DNA from: Pseudomonadota bacterium | GTDB taxonomy: Bacteria; Pseudomonadota; Gammaproteobacteria; Steroidobacterales; Steroidobacteraceae | Reading direction: 5' to 3' | Assembly: GCA_023391815.1 (NCBI GenBank) | Contig: JAEWAF010000132.1 | Location: 124,001 to 188,000, forward strand | DNA length: 64,000 nt | In this document: in pieces, positions 43,627-52,397 of the stretch | Layout of the letters: every line of letters starts with the position of its first letter | Position numbering within the stretch: the first letter of the stretch is position 1 | Position numbers and translations under genes: made by a program | The notes under the pieces: generated by a model | What the model was told of the DNA's origin: nothing | The model's database searches: none | Seen by the model: only the letters and a program-made list of their open reading frames with translations

Positions 43627-45084
43627 ATGAGCTCACCAGTGAGGCGCGAACGGTCGTTCGGCATCATCGGCGGCCTGTCGCCCATCGCGGACGCGGATCT
43701 GCTCTCCAAGCTGATCGAGGCGACCGAGCGACACGTCGATGCCGGCCAGTTCGAGATCGTATTCGAGCAGCGGCCGTTCGCGCGATCCCACGGGCCGAGC
43801 GCGGCCGACACGGCCCGAATGCTGTACATCTTCAACAGAATCGACAGCTTCCGGGCGCGGGGCATCGGCACCGTGGTTTTGCCGTGTTTCCTGAGTCATA
43901 CGTTCATGGACGAGTTGAAGGAGAACTCGCCGCTGCCGATTGCAGACATGATCGAAGTGCTACGGGGGCACGTGCGTAGCATGGTTCCGCCGCCAAGGCG
44001 CATCGGCGTGCTTACGTCCGCGCCGTTGCGCGAGAGCGCTTTGTTCGAGCGTTACTTCAGCTCGGAAGAGTTCGAGCTGCTATACGCGCGTCCCCGCGAC
44101 GGAGTCGATCTGGTCACCGAGGCGGTGTACGGCAAGAACGGGATCAAGAGCGGCAGCCGCCGCGGGCATGCCATCGAACTGTTGCGCGAGGCGTGCATCG
44201 ATCTGATCGAGCAGGGCGCGCAATTGTTATTACCCGGCGTGACCGAGCTTGCGCTGGTGACGAAAGAGTTGGCTCAGGGGGCTGTGCCACTGCTCGATCC
44301 GCACAGTGTGTACGCACAGCATCTCGTCGCCGACCCTGCCTCGGAAGTGCAGCGGCCATTCAAGCTCGGCGTGGTGGGCGGTGTCGGCCCGGCGGCGACC
44401 GTGGATTTTCTCGATAAGATCGTGCGCAACACGCCGGCCAGGCGCGATCAGGATCATCTGCGGCTGCTGGTCGAGCAGAATCCACAGATTCCCGATCGCA
44501 CCGAGCATCTGCTCGGCGACGGCATGGACCCGACGCTCGCGCTGTACGCGACCTGCAAGAAGCTGCAGGCCGGCGAGGCGGACCTGATCGCCATTCCCTG
44601 TAACACCGCGCACGCCTTCGTCGAAGCGCTGCAATCCGAGCTCGATATCCCGATCATGAACATGCTCACCGTCACGGTGAAGCACATCCGGGAAATGTTT
44701 CCAGAGCTGCGCAAAGTCGGACTGCTCGCGACCAGCGGGACCATTTCCAGCGGCGTGTACCGGCGGGCGCTGGAAGATCACGGCTTGCGGGAAGTCATTC
44801 CGTCGCCGCCGCTGCAGGCTCGGGTCATGAACGCCATTTACGGCCCGGAAGGCGTGAAGGCCGGGTTCACCAGCCCGGCGAGCGTCGCCGATCTCGATGC
44901 CGCTATCGATGAGCTGGCCACGCAGGGCGCCGCAGTCATCGTACTCGGTTGCACTGAGTTACCGCTGCTCCTGTCCGAACCGGAGCGTGTCACCGCGAAA
45001 GGCAGCCGGGTCACGTTGGTCGATCCGACCGACATTCTCGCCAAGCGCTGCGTCTCCGCGGCCATGATGTGGTCGAGGCGCTGA
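43627..45084 (+). CDS. Tandem Asp/Glu racemase-family protein, first domain degenerate
   Basis: 485 residues made of two racemase-family domains. The C-terminal domain (about 245-480) keeps both catalytic cysteines: Cys325 in IPCNTAH and Cys442 in VLGCTELPLL. The N-terminal domain (10-235) keeps Cys87 in VVLPCFLSH but has Val205 in LLPGVTELAL where the second Cys belongs, so it cannot be a normal two-base racemase. It may be regulatory or have a changed reaction, as in one-Cys decarboxylases of this fold. The gene is 12 bp after the capA-like gene and its stop overlaps the symporter start (TGATG). Cytoplasmic. Confidence 0.92.
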   Translation: MSSPVRRERSFGIIGGLSPIADADLLSKLIEATERHVDAGQFEIVFEQRPFARSHGPSAADTARMLYIFNRIDSFRARGIGTVVLPCFLSHTFMDELKENSPLPIADMIEVLRGHVRSMVPPPRRIGVLTSAPLRESALFERYFSSEEFELLYARPRDGVDLVTEAVYGKNGIKSGSRRGHAIELLREACIDLIEQGAQLLLPGVTELALVTKELAQGAVPLLDPHSVYAQHLVADPASEVQRPFKLGVVGGVGPAATVDFLDKIVRNTPARRDQDHLRLLVEQNPQIPDRTEHLLGDGMDPTLALYATCKKLQAGEADLIAIPCNTAHAFVEALQSELDIPIMNMLTVTVKHIREMFPELRKVGLLATSGTISSGVYRRALEDHGLREVIPSPPLQARVMNAIYGPEGVKAGFTSPASVADLDAAIDELATQGAAVIVLGCTELPLLLSEPERVTAKGSRVTLVDPTDILAKRCVSAAMMWSRR

Positions 45085-46376
45085 TGACATCCAGCCGACT
45101 CACTGTCTTGATCGTCGCAAGTCTCGTGCTCGGGATCGTGCTCGGGTATGGCGTGCACGTGGGGGCGTCCGAAACGACCGCCACTCGCTTCGCGGAAGGC
45201 ATCGGACTGCTGCCATTTGCGTTCCTCCGGCTGATCAAAATGATCATCGCGCCGCTGGTGTTCGCGACGCTGGTGGTCGGCATCGCCAAGATGGGTGACA
45301 TCGCAACGGTGGGTCGCGTCGGCGGCAAGGCGCTGGCGTGGTTCGTCGGCGCGTCCCTGATCTCGTTGGTGCTCGGCCTCATTATTGTGCAGATTTTCGA
45401 GCCCGGCCGGGCATTGAACCTGCCTGTGCCCGATGTCGGGGCAAGCTCGGGCCTGCAAGCGAGCGGCATGTCGCTCGAGGGATTCATCGAACATACGCTG
45501 CCGACCAGCGTCATCGACGCCATGGCGCGCAATGAAATCCTGCAGATCGTCGTGTTCTCGCTGTTTTTTGGCACGGCGATGGCCGCACTGGGACCGCGTG
45601 CCCGCGTCGTTCTGGAAGGCTTGGACGCGTTGGCCCAAATCATGCTGAAGGTCACCGGGTACGTGATGATCTTCGCGCCGCTGGCCGTGCTGGGCGCGCT
45701 GGCCAGCACGGTTGCGAAAGAGGGCTTGGGCATTATCGGCGTCTACGGTTTGTTCATCGGCGAGTTCTATCTGGGACTCGCGGTGCTGTGGGGAATTCTC
45801 GTTACGCTCGGCGTGGTATTCGTCGGCCCGAGCGTCTTGCGCCTGGTGCGCGGTATTCGCGGGCCGGTGTTGCTCGCGTTCTCTACTGCGAGCTCCGAGG
45901 CTGCATATCCACGCACGCTCGAAGAACTCGAGCGCTTCGGATGCACCAATCGCGTCGCGAGCTTCGTGTTGCCGGTCGGGTACTCATTCAATCTCGACGG
46001 CTCGATGATGTATTGCACGTTCGCGATCATGTTCATCGCGCAGGCTTACGGCATCGAAGTGAGCCTGGCGCAGCAGGTCGCGATGATCGCCGTGCTGATG
46101 CTCACATCCAAAGGCATCGCCGGCGTGCCGCGCGCCTCGCTGGTCGTCGTCGCCGCCGCGCTCACTCAATTCGATTTGCCGGAGGCCGGCATGTTGCTGC
46201 TGCTCGGCATCGATCATTTCCTGGACATGGGCCGCTCGGCCACCAACGTTGTGGGCAACAGCATTGCGACCGCCGTGGTTTCCAAATGGGAAGGCGAGCT
46301 GCGAGCCACGGCGGGCGTCAATCAAGAGTCGATACAGCCCGAGCTCGAGGGCGATGCGAGACGAAGCAATGCGTAG
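45084..46376 (+). CDS. Dicarboxylate/amino acid:cation symporter (GltP/DctA family)
   Basis: 430 residues, with about eight membrane helices and two re-entrant hairpins. The serine-rich motif of hairpin 1 appears as FSTASSEAAYPRTL, helix 7 as SFNLDGSMMYCTFA (NMDG-like), and helix 8 as DHFLDMGRSATNVVGNSIA, with the Asp and Asn that bind substrate and cation. Members import glutamate, aspartate or C4-dicarboxylates. ATG 45084 overlaps the racemase stop and follows GAGG; GTG 45069 is also in frame. The racemase neighbour suggests D- or L-acidic amino acids as the substrate. Confidence 0.93.
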   Translation: MTSSRLTVLIVASLVLGIVLGYGVHVGASETTATRFAEGIGLLPFAFLRLIKMIIAPLVFATLVVGIAKMGDIATVGRVGGKALAWFVGASLISLVLGLIIVQIFEPGRALNLPVPDVGASSGLQASGMSLEGFIEHTLPTSVIDAMARNEILQIVVFSLFFGTAMAALGPRARVVLEGLDALAQIMLKVTGYVMIFAPLAVLGALASTVAKEGLGIIGVYGLFIGEFYLGLAVLWGILVTLGVVFVGPSVLRLVRGIRGPVLLAFSTASSEAAYPRTLEELERFGCTNRVASFVLPVGYSFNLDGSMMYCTFAIMFIAQAYGIEVSLAQQVAMIAVLMLTSKGIAGVPRASLVVVAAALTQFDLPEAGMLLLLGIDHFLDMGRSATNVVGNSIATAVVSKWEGELRATAGVNQESIQPELEGDARRSNA

Positions 46377-47379
46377 TGAAAGAGTCAGTCACGTGGCCGT
46401 CGAAACCACACAGCGGAGCGGGGCGCAATGGTCGGGTCGAGTCTCGGCGGAGATCGGCAAGGCCGTGCTGGGCCAGCTCACCATCGTCGAGCGGCTGCAG
46501 ATCGCGCTGCTGACCGGCGGACACGTGCTGCTCGAAGGCATGCCGGGCCTGGCGAAAACGCTGCTGGTCAAATCGTTGTCACAGGCGCTGGGCATGCAGT
46601 TCGAGCGCATTCAGTTCACGCCGGACCTGTTACCCAGCGATATCGTCGGCACGATGGTTTACTCGCCCGGCGACGGCCGGTTCTCGCCGCATCACGGACC
46701 GATCTTCGCAAACCTGGTGCTCGCCGACGAGATCAATCGCGCGCCGGCGAAAGTCCAGAGCGCGCTGCTCGAAGCGATGCAGGAGCGGCAGGTGACGCTC
46801 GGCGGAATCACCTATCCCTTGCCGAGCCCGTTTCTGGTGATGGCCACGCAGAATCCGGTCGAGCAGGAGGGCACCTATCCCTTGCCCGAGGCGCAACTGG
46901 ATCGTTTCCTGTTCAAGCTGTTGCTCGATTACCCGAGTGAGCTCGACGAATTGCAGATGGTGCAGCGTTGGGGATCCGTCACGTCGCATCCCGAGCTGCT
47001 CGCGGTATCGAGCGGCGAGGAGCTGCTTCGCCTGCGCCAGGAAGTCGACCGCGTTTACGTGGCGGAATCCGTGCAGGCGTATGTCGTCAAGCTGGTGCGC
47101 GCGACTCGCGCCATCGCGGCCGGCTCGCAAAAGACACTTTCGTACGGCGCCTCGCCCCGCGCCTGCCTCGGTTTGTTTCAAGCCAGCAAGGCATTGGCGT
47201 GGCTGCGGGATGCGAACTACGTGACCCCGGCCTTGGTGCAGGAAGTTTTCGCGGATGTGATGCGGCACCGAGTCGGCTTGTCCTATGAAGCCGAATCGCG
47301 CGGCCTCACTGCCGATCGCATTCTCAGAGAAATTCTCGATCAGACCGCGGTACCCGAAAGCGCAGCGCGCGGGGCCTGA
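46369..47379 (+). CDS. MoxR-family AAA+ ATPase
   Basis: 336 residues from ATG 46369, overlapping the symporter gene by 8 bases. Walker A GMPGLAKT (57-64), Walker B VLADEINRA (about 117-125), sensor 1 in MATQNPVEQEG, and the C-terminal lid with SYGASPRACLGLFQASKA. MoxR proteins act as chaperones that insert cofactors or assemble partner complexes, nearly always with DUF58 and vWA proteins, which are the next two genes here. A link to the transport and peptidase genes in the same operon is unusual. Confidence 0.95.
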   Translation: MRSERVSHVAVETTQRSGAQWSGRVSAEIGKAVLGQLTIVERLQIALLTGGHVLLEGMPGLAKTLLVKSLSQALGMQFERIQFTPDLLPSDIVGTMVYSPGDGRFSPHHGPIFANLVLADEINRAPAKVQSALLEAMQERQVTLGGITYPLPSPFLVMATQNPVEQEGTYPLPEAQLDRFLFKLLLDYPSELDELQMVQRWGSVTSHPELLAVSSGEELLRLRQEVDRVYVAESVQAYVVKLVRATRAIAAGSQKTLSYGASPRACLGLFQASKALAWLRDANYVTPALVQEVFADVMRHRVGLSYEAESRGLTADRILREILDQTAVPESAARGA

Positions 47380-47380
47380 G

Positions 47381-48286
47381 ATGCCGGCACAACTCGCATC
47401 GATGCCTTCAGCGCCGACGGCGTTATTGCAGCGACTGGAGTGGCGCGCGCGGCATGCCGTCAACACGACGGTGAGCGGAGAATATCGCTCGGCCTTTCGT
47501 GGTCGCGGCATGGAGTTCGATCAGGTCGTCAAGTATCAGTGGGGCGACGATCCGCGGGATATCGATTGGAATGTCACGGCTCGCCTCGGCGAACCCTATC
47601 GCAAACGTTTTGTCGAAGAGCGCGATCTGACGATCCTGTTCGTCTTCGAGGACTCGCCGGCATTGCAGTTCGGCTCCGATGGACGCACTCGACGCGAGAC
47701 TCTGCTGGAAACCGCAGCGCTGCTGATGATGATCAGCGCGATCAATCGGGATCGCGTCGGAATCTTATATAGCGCGCCGGGCAAGTCCTGGTTTCAGCGC
47801 GCATTGCCCGGTCGCAAAGGCATCATGCGGATCGCGGCGACGTTGCTCGGTCAGCCGGCGCCCGCGCTCGACGGTCCTACCGCATGCTCACTACCGTGGT
47901 CCTTCGTAAAAAAGTGCGCCACCCGTGGCAGCGTGTTGCTCTGGTTCGGCGCCTTTGCTCCGCAAGGCATGCCGGATTCGTGGCGCGATCTCCAGCAAAG
48001 ATTTCAAGCCGTGGGCGTGCGCGCCGACGATCCCTGGGATCTCGAGTTGCCGCGGAATGCGAAGTTCTCGGCTTACGATCCGGTGGCAGGCCGCTTGACT
48101 TTGCTGAATACGACGTCGAGCGCGGAACGAGCCGCGCATGCGGCCTGGCGTGAGCGACGCGACGAGTATTTCCTGGAAATGTTTCCTCGTAGCGAGGATC
48201 GATTGATCGTCGGCAACGTGGACGATCCGCTGCAAAGCCTGATCGCGTGGTTTCATCGTCATCGCCACGGCGGCGCGCGAGCCTGA
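47381..48286 (+). CDS. DUF58-domain protein of the MoxR module
   Basis: 301 residues starting 1 bp after the MoxR stop. The DUF58 signature is YRSAFRGRGMEFDQVVKYQW, then GDDPRDIDWNVTARLGEPY, followed by a degenerate vWA-like fold (DLTILFVFEDSPALQFG). No signal peptide or membrane helix is seen. It probably bridges MoxR and the membrane vWA protein encoded next. The longer open frame upstream is within the MoxR gene. Confidence 0.93.
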   Translation: MPAQLASMPSAPTALLQRLEWRARHAVNTTVSGEYRSAFRGRGMEFDQVVKYQWGDDPRDIDWNVTARLGEPYRKRFVEERDLTILFVFEDSPALQFGSDGRTRRETLLETAALLMMISAINRDRVGILYSAPGKSWFQRALPGRKGIMRIAATLLGQPAPALDGPTACSLPWSFVKKCATRGSVLLWFGAFAPQGMPDSWRDLQQRFQAVGVRADDPWDLELPRNAKFSAYDPVAGRLTLLNTTSSAERAAHAAWRERRDEYFLEMFPRSEDRLIVGNVDDPLQSLIAWFHRHRHGGARA

Positions 48287-48296
48287 GGCAGGGGAC

Positions 48297-49322
48297 GTGA
48301 ATATCTCCAACGCAACGTTTCACGATCCGCTGTGGCTGCTGCTGTTGCTGTTGCTGCCGGTCATCGCGTGGCTACGCCGGCGTCGAAGCGTGCCCGCGCT
48401 GGTTGTGCCCGGCGCGCACGAATGGCATTCGCCGGGGGCTGCGTCGGCTGCGCTCTGGCCGATCGCCTGCGCCTACCTCGGTATCGCGTTGCTGACGATC
48501 GCACTGGCGCGCCCGCACGTGCTGGTTCCCTTGGACGATCATCAGCGGCGTGGCTACGACTTCATGATCGCCATCGATCTGTCCACCAGCATGTATGCCG
48601 AGGATTTTCAGCGCGGCGCCGCGACGGTCAATCGTCTGCAGGCGGTCAAGCCGATCATTTCGGCCTTCATCAACGAGCGCCCCGACGATCGCATCGGCAT
48701 CGTCGTGTTCGGCGGACGCGCCTACACGTTCGCGCCGCTGACGTTCGATCACGAATGGCTGAGAAAGCAAAGCGCGCGGCTGTCCATCGGCCTGATCGAG
48801 GATGGCACCGCCATTGGCGACGCCATCGGCGTATCGCTGCGCCGATTGCGCGAGGGCAGGTCGGCGGGTCAACCCAGGGTGGGCTCTTTCATCGTGCTGC
48901 TCACTGACGGATCGAGCAACAAGGGTTCGCTCGATCCGCGTCAGGCGGCGCGGCTCGCGGCCGATGAGGACGTCGTGATCTATACGATCGGTGCAGGCGC
49001 CGAGGGGCTGGTGCCTACGCCCATCTTCGATTACGCCGGCAATCGTACCGGCACGGAGATGCGCGAATCCGAGATCGATTCGCTGCTATTGCGGGACGTC
49101 GCGGAGAGCACCGGTGGATTGTTCTTCCGTGCCACCGATGCCAACGCCGTTCGCGACGCTTTCGCTCGCATCGATGAGGCCCAGAAAATCGAATTCGCGG
49201 CGGCTCCGCCGCTCGCCAGTCGCGAGTTGTTCCATTTATTCGCTCTCATCGGCGTCGCCTTGCTCGTGCTGGCCTCGTACGAGGCGCACTTTCGCGCCGC
49301 GCGCGAACAGGGCGTGACATGA
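48297..49322 (+). CDS. Membrane-anchored vWA protein, BatA-like
   Basis: 341 residues from GTG 48297. Two N-terminal membrane helices (about 9-28 and 52-71), a vWA domain (about 85-290) with the MIDAS motif DLSTS (Asp94, Ser96, Ser98) and the downstream LLTDGSSNKG, and a final helix near the C-terminus (LFALIGVALLVLAS). This is the BatA layout: the vWA domain probably faces the periplasm and binds a metal and a protein partner. It follows the DUF58 gene by 10 bp. The BatB-like counterpart is on the opposite strand beyond the peptidase gene. Confidence 0.93.
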   Translation: MNISNATFHDPLWLLLLLLLPVIAWLRRRRSVPALVVPGAHEWHSPGAASAALWPIACAYLGIALLTIALARPHVLVPLDDHQRRGYDFMIAIDLSTSMYAEDFQRGAATVNRLQAVKPIISAFINERPDDRIGIVVFGGRAYTFAPLTFDHEWLRKQSARLSIGLIEDGTAIGDAIGVSLRRLREGRSAGQPRVGSFIVLLTDGSSNKGSLDPRQAARLAADEDVVIYTIGAGAEGLVPTPIFDYAGNRTGTEMRESEIDSLLLRDVAESTGGLFFRATDANAVRDAFARIDEAQKIEFAAAPPLASRELFHLFALIGVALLVLASYEAHFRAAREQGVT

Positions 49323-49366
49323 GCTTTTGATTCTTCCACCACAACCACTCATACAGGAATCGAACC

Positions 49367-50995
49367 ATGAAGATTTCGAGACGCGAGGTCCTGGCGGGCC
49401 TCGGTTTGGGGTCGGCTGCCGCCGCTCTGCCGCTCGCGGCGGGCGCTCAGAATACCGCTCGCTCCAACGCGGCCACGCGCAAGATCCGCATCGCGTGCAT
49501 GCATTTCTCGCACGAGACGGTGACGTTCCTGCCGTATGACACGACCACGGAAGATTTCATCTACGAAGGCTCGCCGGCTCGTGGCGAGGCACTGCTGTCG
49601 TCCTCGCCGGATGGTTATATGGGCGGCTTCGTGAAGGTCGCGCGGGAGCATGCGAACGTCGAACTGGTCGGCATCGAGTCGCCGCTCGGTTCGAAGAAGG
49701 GCTCGGGCTCGGGCTGGATCACGAAGGAAGCGTTCGAGCATTTCACCGAACGCATGATCGCCGATCTCAAAGCGCAGGGGCCGTTCGATGGTGCCTATCT
49801 CTCACTACATGGCGCGATGGGCGTCCGGGATGTCGCCAAGCCCGAAGCGACACTGGCCCGCCGCGTGCGGGAAGTCATCGGCCCGAAGGGCTTCATCGCC
49901 GGGACGTTCGATCCGCACGGCAATGAGGACGACGAGTTCCTGCGCTATGCGAATCTGGCGTTTTGTATCAAATACTACCCGCACTACGACGGTGCCCTAC
50001 AGGGCGAGCGCGCAGCCCGTACGCTCATCCGGTGTATTCGCGGCGATTACAAGCCGACGACAGCGACCGCCAAGCCGCCCATCATCACGCCCTCGGTGTT
50101 GCAGTGGACCGGCCAGTCGCCCTGGATGGATCTGGTCCAGCGAGCGCTGGTGTGGGAGGCGCGCGAGACCGACGTGTATGTGAGCTTCTATTATGGTTTC
50201 GCTTTCATGGATGCGGCCGACGCGGGCATGACGTTTCAAGTCATGACCAACGGCGATCCGGAGCTGGCGAAGCACATCGCCGACGATATGGCGCAAACCG
50301 CCTGGCGCCTGCGCGATGAGCTGGTTCACGGCACCAAGGTCTATCGTCACAAAGAGGGCGTGGCGCTCGCCAAGCAGGCCTTGCAGAAAGGCGCCGTGCC
50401 GTACGTGCTCGCCGACCACAGCGATCGCACCGGTGCGGCGACCTGGCTGCTGAAGGAAATCATCGATCAGAAGCTCAGCGGCTGCTTGATCGGCACTATC
50501 GCGGATGAGGACGCCATCAACACGCTGCGCAAGAAGGGCGTGAAGGTCGGCGACGACTTCGATATGGAAATCGGCGGCAAACTCGACGTATCCGCCGGCA
50601 AGCCGGTGCGTGTGGTCGGCAAAGTGCATACGGTCAGCGGTGGATTGAGCCGGGGCAGCGGCCAGGCCGGCGGCTCGCAGCTGTGGGTGAGCGTCAAATT
50701 CGGCGACGGCAACGTGGTCGTCATCAGCCCGTACCTGAGCCAGATCGTGCAGCCGCAGTCGTTCACGCAGTTGGGCATCGATCCGAACTCGTTCAAGGGC
50801 TTCGCGATCAAGTCGCGCGTGCACTTCCGCCGTGGCTTCTACGACAGCGGCTATGCGAAGACCATCTTGCTGGTCGAGCCGGACGAGGCGTTCGTCGGCA
50901 CCGTGCGCCTCGAGGCCCTCAATTACAAATATCTGAAGCTGGACAAGTTCTATCCGTACGGAAAGAACGTGACTTATCCGCCCGCCAAGACCTGA
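49367..50995 (+). CDS. MlrC-like M81 metallopeptidase, Tat-exported
   Basis: 542 residues. A twin-arginine signal (SRREVLAGLGLGSAAAALPL) suggests periplasmic location. The M81/DUF1485 domain carries the zinc-site motifs: His49-Glu50 in HFSHETVTF, His148 in SLHGAMG, and Asp182-His184 in FDPHGNED. The C-terminal MlrC domain spans about 330-530. In sphingomonads MlrC degrades the linear tetrapeptide of microcystin, which contains D-Glu linked through its gamma-carboxyl. Most M81 proteins have other, unknown substrates. Its position in one operon with a Glu/Asp racemase and symporter fits acidic, non-standard peptide breakdown. Confidence 0.92.
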   Translation: MKISRREVLAGLGLGSAAAALPLAAGAQNTARSNAATRKIRIACMHFSHETVTFLPYDTTTEDFIYEGSPARGEALLSSSPDGYMGGFVKVAREHANVELVGIESPLGSKKGSGSGWITKEAFEHFTERMIADLKAQGPFDGAYLSLHGAMGVRDVAKPEATLARRVREVIGPKGFIAGTFDPHGNEDDEFLRYANLAFCIKYYPHYDGALQGERAARTLIRCIRGDYKPTTATAKPPIITPSVLQWTGQSPWMDLVQRALVWEARETDVYVSFYYGFAFMDAADAGMTFQVMTNGDPELAKHIADDMAQTAWRLRDELVHGTKVYRHKEGVALAKQALQKGAVPYVLADHSDRTGAATWLLKEIIDQKLSGCLIGTIADEDAINTLRKKGVKVGDDFDMEIGGKLDVSAGKPVRVVGKVHTVSGGLSRGSGQAGGSQLWVSVKFGDGNVVVISPYLSQIVQPQSFTQLGIDPNSFKGFAIKSRVHFRRGFYDSGYAKTILLVEPDEAFVGTVRLEALNYKYLKLDKFYPYGKNVTYPPAKT

Positions 50996-51006
50996 GGCGC
51001 CGCCCC

Positions 51007-51038
51007 ATCGTGCCGTGGTGGCTTCACCGCGGCACGAT
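51007..51038. terminator. Strong bidirectional terminator hairpin
   Basis: A 14-bp stem with one T-G pair and a GCTT tetraloop: the left arm begins ATCGTGCCG, the right arm ends CGGCACGAT. It lies 11 bp after the mlrC-like stop and 15 bp after the end of the converging gene, so it ends both operons. Confidence 0.8.
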
Positions 51039-51053
51039 CTTGAAAGGCATCCT

Positions 51054-52385
51054 TCAGCGAGCCGCGTAGAGCGGCATCAAAACATTGCCGCGAACCCAAC
51101 CGGAAATTTCCGGCTCGGCCTCGACTTTGCGCCAGCCGAGAAAGCTGCCTCCGGCGACCACAACCGAGCCCGCCGAAAGTGGGGATGTTTCTTCCGTCGG
51201 TATCAGATCGGTGGGCACCGGGCTTACATTCGCATTCTGTATGAGCATCGCGGCCTCGGGTCGGTTGAACGCGCCATAGGCGTTCCAGCTTGCAAGCGAG
51301 GCGATCAGGGACAGCGCGCCGAGCCCGGCGACGGCGCGGCCGGTCCAGGACACGACGTCTCTGGCTGGCGAGTACAACGAGAGGATCATCACGCAGAGTC
51401 CGGCCGCCGTGAGGAGCGCTGCGAACAAGGCGAAGCGCTGCCAGCCGGCAGGCGAGAGCAGCGTCGGAGCGCGCTGATACCATGCTCCAGACAGCAGACG
51501 ACGCAAGCTTCTATCGACTGTTTCTGTCTCACCGAGAGCAGCGAGCAGCGCATCGCGAGTGTCGGCACCGGTTGGATGTTGAACAAATGCGGCGGCGGCA
51601 TGAGCGATGGCGGGGTTCAATTCGCCTTGTTGCGTTTGATAGGCCGCGAGGTTGCGATGGGCGGCCCAGTCGTTCCAGTTGGCATTCAGTGCCGCCTGCG
51701 CCTCGTCCGCTACTTCAGGAGCTAGTTCCAGCGGCGCTTCCGATGTCATCTCGGGAGGCGCCGACGAAGCGTTCGGCGCAGGCGCCGGAGAGGCTGTATT
51801 CGTTTCGACAGGTGCGGACCATGGAACATCCGCAATCGCTTGCGATCCAGCCATCACCACCACGAGCAGTACGCCGGCGACCGCGGGGAGCCAATGCCCG
51901 AGGCGATTCGGAAAAAACCGCTCCCGTTTCGGCATCTCGACCGTGGCCGCCACGCTCGTCGCATCTTCTAACCACGCGCGCGTGGGACTGACATCAGGTC
52001 CGTACAAGTCATGTTCGGTCGTTTGCCACAGATCTCGCCAGCGAGAGCTTACGGCCGCGTCGCCGGTGAGCCGATGTGCCGCTTGCGAGATCTCACTGCC
52101 GCATGGAGCTGAAGTGCGAACGTCCCAGACGCGAGCGCTCGCGCGAAGCCACGCATGCAGGTGCGCTGGATGAGGCGGCGTGTTCGTCCGCCGCAGCGAC
52201 TTCAATAAACGTCGCATCTCCTTGACCCCGGCGCGTCGGACTCGGTTCGGGCACTCCAGCAATGCGCGGCGCCACGCGAAGCCCAGCCAAAGGAGGCCGG
52301 GAATGCCGAGCGCCAAAGCGATGAACCAGAACGGACTGATCGACCAGGGTGTCGCGGCGAGCTCGCCCAGCGGCAGCGGATGCAT
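51054..52385 (-). CDS. Bat-locus membrane protein with TPR-like and SH3-like parts
   Basis: 443 residues. Helix 1 (about 18-38) is followed by a cytoplasmic DUF4381-like segment (MRRLLKSLRRTNTPPHPAHL) and a second helix at about 165-187. A proline/alanine-rich stretch and a TPR-like region (WAAHRNLAAYQTQQGELNPA) come next, then two helices near 320-365 and a C-terminal SH3-like tail (GSVVVAGGSFLGWRKVEAEP). It looks like a combined BatD/BatE-type partner of vWA proteins. It follows the BatB-like gene by 12 bp. Function within the complex is unknown. Confidence 0.75.
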   Translation of the reverse strand: MHPLPLGELAATPWSISPFWFIALALGIPGLLWLGFAWRRALLECPNRVRRAGVKEMRRLLKSLRRTNTPPHPAHLHAWLRASARVWDVRTSAPCGSEISQAAHRLTGDAAVSSRWRDLWQTTEHDLYGPDVSPTRAWLEDATSVAATVEMPKRERFFPNRLGHWLPAVAGVLLVVVMAGSQAIADVPWSAPVETNTASPAPAPNASSAPPEMTSEAPLELAPEVADEAQAALNANWNDWAAHRNLAAYQTQQGELNPAIAHAAAAFVQHPTGADTRDALLAALGETETVDRSLRRLLSGAWYQRAPTLLSPAGWQRFALFAALLTAAGLCVMILSLYSPARDVVSWTGRAVAGLGALSLIASLASWNAYGAFNRPEAAMLIQNANVSPVPTDLIPTEETSPLSAGSVVVAGGSFLGWRKVEAEPEISGWVRGNVLMPLYAAR

Positions 52386-52397
52386 GTGAAGAACCTC

